Source: Pirellulales bacterium
GTDB lineage: Bacteria; Planctomycetota; Planctomycetia; Pirellulales; JAEUIK01
Reading direction: 5' to 3'
Length of the DNA: 64,000 nt
Assembly: GCA_019636335.1 (NCBI GenBank)
Contig: JAHBXR010000004.1
Span: 62,001 to 126,000, forward strand
The translations under genes were made by a program, and so were the position numbers. The notes below the pieces were generated by a model. The model made no database searches. It was not told the DNA's origin and worked only from the letters and a program-made list of their open reading frames with translations. Numbering within the stretch: the stretch's first letter is position 1; each line of letters begins with the position of its first letter. Shown piece by piece: positions 57,174 to 64,000 of the stretch.

Positions 57174-57668
57174 CTACGCCGCAAAGGCCAGATAGTAGAA
57201 CGTCCAGCCGGTGACGGTCGTCAGCCCCATATCGATGGCCGCCAGCCGTCCCCACAAAAGATGACTGGCGCTATGCTCCGAGGGCACCGGGGGCGAGGGA
57301 AAGCGCCGCAGCGCGCGCACGACCACCAGGGTCCACAAGATCGCCGTCGAGACGGCAAAGAACAGATGTACGTACAGCACGGTGAACACGATCCCCGGCT
57401 GCGTCGGCGTTCCATAGTAGGGAGAAGCCTCGGCACGCTCGCGCCAGCCATGCACTCGGATGTCGACCTCGAAGATCACCACGGTCACCGCCAGCACGGC
57501 GGCCAAGGCCAACTGAACGCGCTTGTGCCACAGGTAATTCCGGCGATAGCGCACCAGCCAGACGCTCCAGATCAGCGCAGGCATGACCGCGAACATCGCG
57601 AGAAACACGACGTCGAGCATGAAGGAGGCCCGCGTTCCCAAGAAGCCATTGAAACCGGCGTACTCCAT
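57174..57668 (-). CDS. DUF420 family membrane protein
   Basis: A 164-residue protein with four or five transmembrane helices; AGGATGG lies just before the ATG. The N-terminal FLGTRASFMLDVVFLAMFAV, the loop YRRNYLWHKRVQLALAAVLA with its conserved His, and the C-terminal HLLWGRLAAIDMGLTTVTGW resemble DUF420 proteins, some of which assist cytochrome oxidase assembly (CtaM-like). No oxidase genes lie in the window. The gene converges with leuA. Confidence 0.8.
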   Translation of the reverse strand: MEYAGFNGFLGTRASFMLDVVFLAMFAVMPALIWSVWLVRYRRNYLWHKRVQLALAAVLAVTVVIFEVDIRVHGWRERAEASPYYGTPTQPGIVFTVLYVHLFFAVSTAILWTLVVVRALRRFPSPPVPSEHSASHLLWGRLAAIDMGLTTVTGWTFYYLAFAA

Positions 57669-57873
57669 CCATCCTCCAGGATGCCTGAGCGAAATGAGCG
57701 GCGCACGATGGGCGCCCCAAGCAGCCCATCTACTGACGAGATTCTAGGCGAAGAGCGCCCCGTGCAGAATGCCGGTTCCCGCTCGGCGGAGACATCACCC
57801 GAGGTACCCACCTCCGTTCTTCGGTGCGGTCGGGGGCGCCGCACGCTAAAGAAAACACCGAGGACGAGCCCCA

Positions 57874-58320
57874 CTAGTGGCCCTCGAGATCGGCCCGCAG
57901 CCGCTCCAGCTCGCGCCGCAGGGCGGGCACCTCAGACTCGTCGATCCGCTCGTCCGCGGCCAGGGCGTCGAGCTGATCGTTGAGCGACATCCACTCGACG
58001 AACTCGATCTTTTTCCCACGCGCCGCGAGACGCAATTGGGCCACCTGCTCGAGCAGATCGTCGCGTTCCTCGGCGGGGATCTCGGCGCTGCCGATCAGCC
58101 GTTCGACGCGGGCCAGATCGCTATCGACGCCGTAACGCACGAAACTGGGCCACAACCACAGCGCGCCGCCACTGCAGAACACCAACATCGCCAGCGTCGC
58201 GCCACAGCCGAGCGCGAACGAGCTCACACACCCCCGGCCACCGCCGGCCGGCAGCCTGGTGTGCGGATTCTCACGGTGCGTGCTGCTGAAATCGCCGTAG
58301 GGATTGGCTTTGCCGAACAT
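57874..58320 (-). CDS. Small membrane protein with coiled-coil tail
   Basis: A 148-residue protein from ATG at 58320; a TTG at 58332 would extend it by four residues. One transmembrane helix (ALGCGATLAMLVFCSGGALWLW, about 35-56) separates a Pro/Gly/Arg-rich cytoplasmic start from a charged, heptad-like extracytoplasmic part (DLARVERLIGSAEIPAEERD and ALRRELERLRADLEGH). The family is not recognised. It lies 205 bp from the DUF420 gene on the same strand. Confidence 0.62.
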   Translation of the reverse strand: MFGKANPYGDFSSTHRENPHTRLPAGGGRGCVSSFALGCGATLAMLVFCSGGALWLWPSFVRYGVDSDLARVERLIGSAEIPAEERDDLLEQVAQLRLAARGKKIEFVEWMSLNDQLDALAADERIDESEVPALRRELERLRADLEGH

Positions 58321-58435
58321 CGCCGTGCGCAACTCAAGTCATCGAGGCACTGCCTGCGGACGATTGTCACCAAACCTGATCGGTACGGCAAGCCAGGCCG
58401 GCACTCGACTGGCATTCAGTTACGTCCTCGATCTT

Positions 58436-60493
58436 TCAATACTCCCCAATCAGGTAGAACCACGTGTTGGATTCCAGCCCACCCGCATCGGTGACCTTGG
58501 CCGTGATCGACTCGAAAGAATTCTCCGGCAAATGAACCGTGTATGAAAAAGCGCCGTTTTCGTCAGTCGTCGTCGAGTGTCCGGCGAGGAGACCTCCGAA
58601 TTCGACCGTGAGCCCTTCATTCCCTTCGGGGTCGATCACACGTCCAAAGAACGTGTAGATATTGCCCGGTTGAACGTACCACCCTTGTTCATTGCCTGGT
58701 GGCGCCACGATTTTGGGTGGATCGTTCACGGGCTCGACTTGTACTTCGAAGGTCGTGTTGGTCGTAAACCCTAAATTATCGGTGGCACTGATGGTCAGTG
58801 TCGCGCTACCGAATTCGTCGGACGCAAAAGAAATGATCAATTCGCCCGTCACCGGATTGATCTCTACCGAAGAGAAGAGCTGCGAGTTGGTATTCGAGAC
58901 GATTGAATAGCTCAACGACAGACCAGACTGCTGAGCATCGCTGAAGATGGTAGCTAAGCTGATGACGATCGAGTCGGCGTCTTCGTCGACCACAATGTTG
59001 TCGATGCCGTTCGTGGTGGGAAACGTATTGGTCTCGGTCAGCTCGCCCGTCGTCAGATCGGTGAGCGTATCCAGCGGCAAGTCTGCCAACAGCCAATCGG
59101 CGTCTGCGCCCCCCGTCAGGACATCTACCGCGGTATCATTGATCAGCGTCGAGCCGTTGAGATATTTACCATTGTTGGCGCCCCCCGCTTCACCACTGAG
59201 GCGCGCCACGCGCACGTTATAGCTGGCCTCGGAGGTCCATTCCTTGAGAATGTCCGACCAGGCGACTTCCTCGGGCTGACCGAAGCCCCCCTTCCCCCCC
59301 CACAGCAGATCTTCGCCGGCATCGCCCTGCAGCGTGTCGGCGCCCATCCCTCCCACCAACACATCGCGACCGTTGCCACCGTAGAGCACATCGGCGCCAT
59401 CCTGGCCGTGCAGCAGATCGTGACCATCGTTGCCGTAGAGCGTGTCGTTCCCCCCGCCACCGAACAGCACGTTGTCCAACGCGTTGCCGATGATCAGGTC
59501 GGCGCCGCTCGTACCGCGCACATTCTCGAGACCCCGGCTGCTGGATAACGTGATCTTCGTGCCTGCGCTGACCGTCTGCTGACTGGTCGAGCTCAAGTCG
59601 AGCGTAATCGCCGTGCCGAACTCGCCAAAGTCGATGGAATCGTGATCGCTATCGGCGGCTTCGACGATTGTGTCCTCACCCTGCGCAACCCCACGGTAGC
59701 CATAAAAGTCCGATCCTGTGCCACCGATCAGCAGGTCGTTTCCGCCATCGCCGTAGATCGTGTCTCCCTCGGCGCCGTCTCCTCCGTAGATGGTGTCGTC
59801 CCCTTCGCCGCCGTTGAGATAGTCCCCTTCGGGTCCGTCCCCGCCGTGGATCCAGTCGTGACCATCGCCGCCGTCGACGAAATCGATGCCCGAGCCGGCG
59901 TCGATCGAATCGTTGCCGTCTCCTCCGTAGATGCTGTCGTTCCCCTCGCCCCCATCGCTGCTGCTGCCGTATAGAGCCGAGATCGTGTCGTCGCCGGCGC
60001 CGGCGTAAATCAGATCCGCCCCCTTGTGGCCGATGATGAAGTCGGCAAAGCCGCTGCCGGTGATGACGTCGTCTCCCCCGCCTCCGTTCAGCGTGGTGCC
60101 GAGGATCCCGGTGAAGCCATGGGCCGCGGTCACGTCACCGAGATGAATCTTGTCGTTACCGTCGGCGCCCCCCATATAGTTCGTGCCGGCGACATCGATG
60201 AGTTGCACCATGCCGGTCGTCACGCCGGCGGCACTCCCGTTCCAATGGACGACACTGCCCGACTCGTTCTCGACCGAAACATAGCCGCTTCGCGCGCGGA
60301 TAAAGAGCTCGTCGCTCTGCTCAGTGCCTACCACCGACAACTTGCCGAGACTTGCATTCCAGGTGGTGTTGATCGACAGCAGTCGTCGTGACTCGAGTGA
60401 TTCTGCCGTCAGGATCCTTCCGGACGGACGCCTTCGTTGTTTGGTACCGTGTACATAGGTGGCCAATCGTCGCGAGTCACTTCGCAGGTACAT
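58436..60493 (-). CDS. Secreted RTX-type Ca-binding repeat protein
   Basis: A 685-residue protein from ATG 60493, with AGGAGAT six bases upstream. The N-terminus is basic and lacks a standard signal peptide; it has TAESLESRRLLS (about 33-44), an N-terminal motif frequent in large planctomycete secreted proteins. About residues 130-400 hold nonapeptide repeats of the RTX type (GGEGDDTIYGGDGAEGDTIY, GNDTLYGNDGHDLLHG) that bind calcium. The C-terminal part (about 490-685) looks like cadherin/Ig-like beta domains (VEPVNDPPKIVAPPGNEQG). No type I secretion genes are near. An exoprotein or surface role is inferred. Confidence 0.83.
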   Translation of the reverse strand: MYLRSDSRRLATYVHGTKQRRRPSGRILTAESLESRRLLSINTTWNASLGKLSVVGTEQSDELFIRARSGYVSVENESGSVVHWNGSAAGVTTGMVQLIDVAGTNYMGGADGNDKIHLGDVTAAHGFTGILGTTLNGGGGDDVITGSGFADFIIGHKGADLIYAGAGDDTISALYGSSSDGGEGNDSIYGGDGNDSIDAGSGIDFVDGGDGHDWIHGGDGPEGDYLNGGEGDDTIYGGDGAEGDTIYGDGGNDLLIGGTGSDFYGYRGVAQGEDTIVEAADSDHDSIDFGEFGTAITLDLSSTSQQTVSAGTKITLSSSRGLENVRGTSGADLIIGNALDNVLFGGGGNDTLYGNDGHDLLHGQDGADVLYGGNGRDVLVGGMGADTLQGDAGEDLLWGGKGGFGQPEEVAWSDILKEWTSEASYNVRVARLSGEAGGANNGKYLNGSTLINDTAVDVLTGGADADWLLADLPLDTLTDLTTGELTETNTFPTTNGIDNIVVDEDADSIVISLATIFSDAQQSGLSLSYSIVSNTNSQLFSSVEINPVTGELIISFASDEFGSATLTISATDNLGFTTNTTFEVQVEPVNDPPKIVAPPGNEQGWYVQPGNIYTFFGRVIDPEGNEGLTVEFGGLLAGHSTTTDENGAFSYTVHLPENSFESITAKVTDAGGLESNTWFYLIGEY

Positions 60494-61039
60494 GTCAGAT
60501 CTCCTGGCGTGCATGCGCAGCGCGAACCAGGGCAGACAAGACCGCCTGAATGCTCCGCGCGAACGGAATCGATGGAGTGGTCACCGAGGGCCAAAGGGGG
60601 CCCGGCAGGTTGACCGCCGAGGGACTAGATCACCCTCTGCACCTGCCTCGAGTGACGCTGGGGGGTTCGCCGCACGCAGAGATCGGCAAGGTCACAGACC
60701 AAACCGATCGGCGCACAAGGCGCAGCGAACACGGCAAACTCGTCCCAGGACGAGTGCCCATGAGTAGAACTAAACGGACACGCCAAAAACGGCGTTTCGG
60801 AAAACAAGCAACAATAGTGGATGCGCCGTGTACACAATTCGAGCAGGTGTCACGGGAAGCGAGCCCCTCACCGGGACCGCTCCGCCCTAAGGGGCGGGGG
60901 AAGTATCCCTCGGCCTGGGCGGATCGCAGGATGCGCTCCCAAAATCGCGACGTCGGTCGTGATGTTGCGAGCCGTGAGCAGCCTTGCTGCGAACCTGGCG
61001 AGGGGGAAGAGTGCCACGAGGGCGTTCTTTTCCAGGCTG
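60494..61039. other. Intergenic region upstream of the RTX gene
   Basis: About 546 bp between two minus-strand genes. A small perfect hairpin CCGCCC-TAAG-GGGCGG lies at 60882-60897 and could be a terminator without U-tract for the kinase gene, but there is no strong support. No coding feature seen on either strand. Confidence 0.45.
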
Positions 61040-63262
61040 CTAAGGGGCGAAAGCGGCTGCAAATTCCGGGAGCGTCCGGTCCCCCAGGGGATCTTGCAAA
61101 GTGGGAGAGGCAAAGCGAGCTGCCGGCATCCGCGCGTGCCGGCAAAGGGCCGCGAACCTGGGATCGGAACGGAGCGCGCCAAAGCGAGGATCGTGCTCGA
61201 CGCCCCCAGGATCGAGACCCAGTTCGACGGCCGCTTTCAGATGATCGAGCGCAGCTTCTACCCACTGGGGATCCAACTCCGCAGCTTTCGCGTAAATGGT
61301 CGCCGCCAATAAGCGTGTTTGACCGGTGTCTGGCCCGATGGCCAATGCCTGCTCGATGTCGACCATTGCCCGTTGCGGCACGTTCGACGTGTTGAACGAA
61401 TGATTCAGATGGGCGCTTGCGCGCCCGATCCAGGCCGGCTGGCAGTTCGGATCGAGCTCGATCGCCCTCTCAAAGCAAGCGATGGCCTGATTCGTCCTGC
61501 CACTTCGGCTCTCGGCATACCCTCGCACGTACCAAACCTTGGCCGTGTTGAACCCCAGCTTAATTGCCTGTTCGGTGTGGTAAACGGCGGCGTCGAAGTA
61601 ATGTTCTTTTGCCCGGCAAAAAGCGAGCGCCGCGTGTACCTGTGCGTTTGGTAGCAGTTCTAACGCTTCCTCGTAGTCTCCGGCGGCGAGGCCGTACTTG
61701 CCTTGCACCTGATAGATGCGTCCCCGGGTCGCCAACGTGACGGCGTCGCGTTTTCCCGACTCGATTGCGGCGGTGATCAAATGGGCGGCGAGCGGCTCGT
61801 CTCCCGCTCGAAAAGCCACGACCGCCGCTGTCGAGGCACGCTCGGCATAGGGTGGCCGCAGCCACCACCACGCGGCGCCGCAGGCCAGCGCCCCGCCCAG
61901 CACGGCGGCACAACAGGCCACGAACACTCGATGACGCACCACCCAGCGACGCACGCGGCAACGCCAACTCAGCCAGTCGCGCAACTCGTGGCCTACTTCG
62001 GCGGCCGAACTAGGGCGCCCTTCCGGCTCGAATGCCACGCAGCGTTCCACGAGCGCACGTAGCCGACTATCCCGCGCCAGAACCGAGTCGTCCGGGTACC
62101 ACGGCGCGCCGCGTTGATTTTTCAAGTGCTGCTGCGCCGCGTCTTCGAGCGAGGTGGGCGCTGACTCCTTGGCAGGCGGAAAGGGCACCTGCCCCGTCAG
62201 CAGTTCGTACAACACGATCCCCAGCGCGAAAATATCGGCCCGCTCGCCGTGCTCGGGTGCTACGTCGATCACCTCGCGCGAAATGCCGGCCACCATCTCC
62301 GGGGCCATATAGGGGAGCGTGCCCCCCAGGTTGCGATGCGCCTCGGCGGGATCGACCGAAAGATTGAAGTCGAGCAGCATGGGCCGCCCCGACCAATCGA
62401 GCAGAATGTTCGACGGCTTCAGGTCGCGATGCTGAATCCCGCGACCGTGCGCGTAGCTGAGCGCATCGGCGATCTGTGCCACGAGACCGACGATCTGCTC
62501 CTCGAAACTCGGGCCAAACCAGGGACGCGATTCGGCGCGAACGTCGGAATTCGGCTGAGCCTGCGCCACGCGTCGCAACAAGCCCGCCAGGCGGCGGGGC
62601 GATTCCTCGGCCAGCGACTGGTCGAGCAGATCGCACAAGGTCGCACGGCCGTGAAAGGCCATGCAGATCGCCGACAGCCCGCTCTCCGCGTCGTACTTGA
62701 CGCTGTGTACGGTCACGATATTCGGATGCTTGAGCTGCCCCAGCAGCCGTGCCTCGCGTTCGGCAATCGCGGTGACCTTGAGCACGACCTCACGATTGCC
62801 GAGTGTGGGATCGGTCGCGAGAAACACCCGCGCAAACGCGCCGTGGCCGATCTCCTCGACCAGTTGAAAGCCCGCGAACACCTCCCCCGCGACGGGCCAG
62901 ATCGACGTGTCCGATAGCCCCACAAGATCGAACGACCCCAGCAGCTCGTGAATCTCGAGACGCCGCCTCACCGAGGCCTGATAGCGGGCAAAGCGTCCGG
63001 AAAATTGCTCGGGATCGACCTCCTCGCCCGATTCTCGGCGCAGGCAGAATTCCTCGTAGGCGAGATCCACCACCAGCGACTTGTGCTGCTGCAGTTCGGG
63101 ATTGGCGCGCAGCGCCTCCAGCGCATCGATCGTCGTCCCGCCGCGCCATTGGCGTTTGATCTCCTCGACGAGATTCTCCTCGCGCCGAGAGCGCTGCGAG
63201 CTGATATTCAGCGTCGAGGCTTCGTGTTCCGACCGCGTCGATTGTCGCTGGGCAGGGCTCAT
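61040..63262 (-). CDS. Ser/Thr protein kinase with TPR domain
   Basis: A 740-residue membrane protein. An N-terminal segment of about 130 residues of unknown fold is followed by the kinase domain (about 130-420). It shows the loop EEIGHGAFARVF, Lys in REVVLKVT, catalytic HRDLKPSN near 278, the metal-binding site as DFN instead of DFG, and APE in LPYMAPEMVAG. One helix (VFVACCAAVLGGALACGAAWWWL, about 445-468) leads to an extracytoplasmic C-terminal half with TPR-like repeats (YEEALELLPNAQVHAALAFC and AIACFERAIELDPNCQPAWI). Its ATG overlaps the stop of the ECF sigma gene (ATGA), so the two are translationally coupled and probably form a signalling pair. Confidence 0.9.
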   Translation of the reverse strand: MSPAQRQSTRSEHEASTLNISSQRSRREENLVEEIKRQWRGGTTIDALEALRANPELQQHKSLVVDLAYEEFCLRRESGEEVDPEQFSGRFARYQASVRRRLEIHELLGSFDLVGLSDTSIWPVAGEVFAGFQLVEEIGHGAFARVFLATDPTLGNREVVLKVTAIAEREARLLGQLKHPNIVTVHSVKYDAESGLSAICMAFHGRATLCDLLDQSLAEESPRRLAGLLRRVAQAQPNSDVRAESRPWFGPSFEEQIVGLVAQIADALSYAHGRGIQHRDLKPSNILLDWSGRPMLLDFNLSVDPAEAHRNLGGTLPYMAPEMVAGISREVIDVAPEHGERADIFALGIVLYELLTGQVPFPPAKESAPTSLEDAAQQHLKNQRGAPWYPDDSVLARDSRLRALVERCVAFEPEGRPSSAAEVGHELRDWLSWRCRVRRWVVRHRVFVACCAAVLGGALACGAAWWWLRPPYAERASTAAVVAFRAGDEPLAAHLITAAIESGKRDAVTLATRGRIYQVQGKYGLAAGDYEEALELLPNAQVHAALAFCRAKEHYFDAAVYHTEQAIKLGFNTAKVWYVRGYAESRSGRTNQAIACFERAIELDPNCQPAWIGRASAHLNHSFNTSNVPQRAMVDIEQALAIGPDTGQTRLLAATIYAKAAELDPQWVEAALDHLKAAVELGLDPGGVEHDPRFGALRSDPRFAALCRHARMPAARFASPTLQDPLGDRTLPEFAAAFAP

Positions 63263-63837
63263 GTCCCGGTCTCAAGGTATTCGCGTTCGATCGAATCCAT
63301 GACACGACGAACGGTCCGCTCGGCGCAGCCCAGCGCGGCGGCGATTTCCACATACGTGGCGCCTTTGGCGCGCATCTCGACCATCTCGCGATAGTGCTGC
63401 GGCAGACCGGCCATCAAAAGCTGCCAGCGTTCCTTCGCAGCCACCACCTGGCTGGGACGCGCTCCGTGCGCTTCCAGTGCGATCTCGTTCGAGGGCGCCC
63501 CGCCGAGTGGCACGCCCCGGCGAATATCGCGGCAGGCCCGATGATGATCGCGCACGGCATGTCGCAGCTTGTTGCGTACGATCGCCGTAATGAGCCCCAC
63601 CAGTTCTTTCGGCTGGTCGATGCCCGCCAGACGCGAACGATGACGGAAGAACGACATCCAGGCTGCTTGCGCCAGATCGATCGAGTCGAGCCGCGTGCGC
63701 ATCTGAGGTCCCAGCCCTCGCGCTAGCACGCTGCGAACGTGGGGCTCGTAGCGCTCGACGAGCTCCCACGCGGCCGAATCCGAGCCGGCGCGAACCTCTT
63801 CGAGGAGTTCGGCGAATGTGCGCTGAGTGGATGGCAT
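63259..63837 (-). CDS. ECF-type RNA polymerase sigma factor coupled to the kinase
   Basis: A 192-residue factor from ATG 63837. Region 2: AWELVERYEPHVRSVLARGL and the IDLAQAAWMSFFRHRSRLAG segment. Region 4: LPQHYREMVEMRAKGATYVE and the helix-turn-helix ALGCAERTVRRVMDSIEREY. This form is typical of planctomycete ECF groups paired with Ser/Thr kinases. Stop and kinase start overlap by four bases, so translation is coupled. No anti-sigma gene is present; the kinase probably controls the factor instead. Confidence 0.88.
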   Translation of the reverse strand: MPSTQRTFAELLEEVRAGSDSAAWELVERYEPHVRSVLARGLGPQMRTRLDSIDLAQAAWMSFFRHRSRLAGIDQPKELVGLITAIVRNKLRHAVRDHHRACRDIRRGVPLGGAPSNEIALEAHGARPSQVVAAKERWQLLMAGLPQHYREMVEMRAKGATYVEIAAALGCAERTVRRVMDSIEREYLETGT

Positions 63838-64000
63838 CTTAAGTGGGTAACTATTCAACCCGGCCCCCCCATATTGGCGCTAGCTGCGGATATCGTACCT
63901 GCTGCGAAACTTTTTTTCGAAGTTCATGTCCGGTGACAGCCGGCCAGGGGCACACCTAGGTGGGGATTGCGATCACTGCCACCGCCACGCGTGCAAACAT
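63838..64000. other. Upstream region of the sigma/kinase operon
   Basis: 163 bp to the end of the window. A short AT-rich patch with seven T lies near 63908-63914. No complete gene is seen. Confidence 0.4.

Noticed and set aside
59200-60100. Short tandem DNA repeats resembling a repeat array
   Set aside because: They are the codons of RTX nonapeptides in an intact gene; no spacers or cas genes.

Overview
The window is high-GC DNA from a planctomycete, most likely a member of the Pirellulales. That placement rests on several families typical of the phylum: PEP-CTERM surface proteins, a DUF1501 protein paired with a DUF1549/DUF1553 cytochrome protein, a dehydrogenase-HEAT-cytochrome c fusion, ThuA-like proteins, an N-terminal ESRRLLS motif on an RTX-type protein, and an ECF sigma factor overlapping a Ser/Thr kinase gene. 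No rRNA, tRNA, CRISPR array, insertion sequence, prophage or replication origin was recognised. Most of the window reads as ordinary chromosome with frequent strand switches and short operons.

Layout: 1-3618 holds two tandem PEP-CTERM/T5SS-repeat proteins. 3674-8803 holds a secreted parvulin-type isomerase downstream of mfd. 9080-12559 holds a ThuA-like protein, an NAD-dependent epimerase and an integral membrane protein. 12660-18030 holds two tandem YfhO-type giant membrane proteins. 18341-22010 holds a large secreted dehydrogenase/cytochrome c and a Cys/Gly-rich lipoprotein. 22676-24912 holds metK and two membrane proteins. 25027-35424 is a housekeeping mix: alpha/beta hydrolase, Prc protease, CbiX-like chelatase, leucine-rich lipoprotein, DUF423, a secreted protein of unknown function, an HD phosphohydrolase and a small exported protein. 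35737-39772 holds an aldolase, an Asp/Asn beta-hydroxylase and a vitamin K carboxylase-like (HTTM) protein. 40032-41312 holds a structured intergenic stretch, a doubtful small gene and an ECF sigma factor. 41420-50409 holds a large hydrolase-like protein, a small membrane protein, a creatininase-family protein and the DUF1501/PSD1 pair. 50546-54629 holds two tandem octaheme cytochromes. 55079-57073 holds leuA with its leader. 57174-63837 holds a DUF420 protein, a small membrane protein, an RTX-repeat protein and a kinase/ECF-sigma operon.

The strongest unexpected signal is the leuA leader (55079-55331). It has a good sigma70-type promoter, a 21-22 residue leader peptide with eight Leu residues (several from codons rare in this GC-rich DNA), an alternative pairing segment overlapping the peptide's stop codon, and a textbook intrinsic terminator followed by seven T. 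This is the architecture of ribosome-mediated leucine attenuation.

Second, two unrelated tandem gene pairs (the PEP-CTERM proteins and the octaheme cytochromes) each contain a block of about 347 nt that is nearly identical between otherwise diverged copies, which points to recent local gene conversion. Other points worth checking are four consecutive hairpins ahead of an ECF sigma gene, a hydrolase-like protein with Ala in the nucleophile elbow, a gene group combining carboxylase-like and beta-hydroxylase-like enzymes, and a sequence motif recurring upstream of several minus-strand genes.
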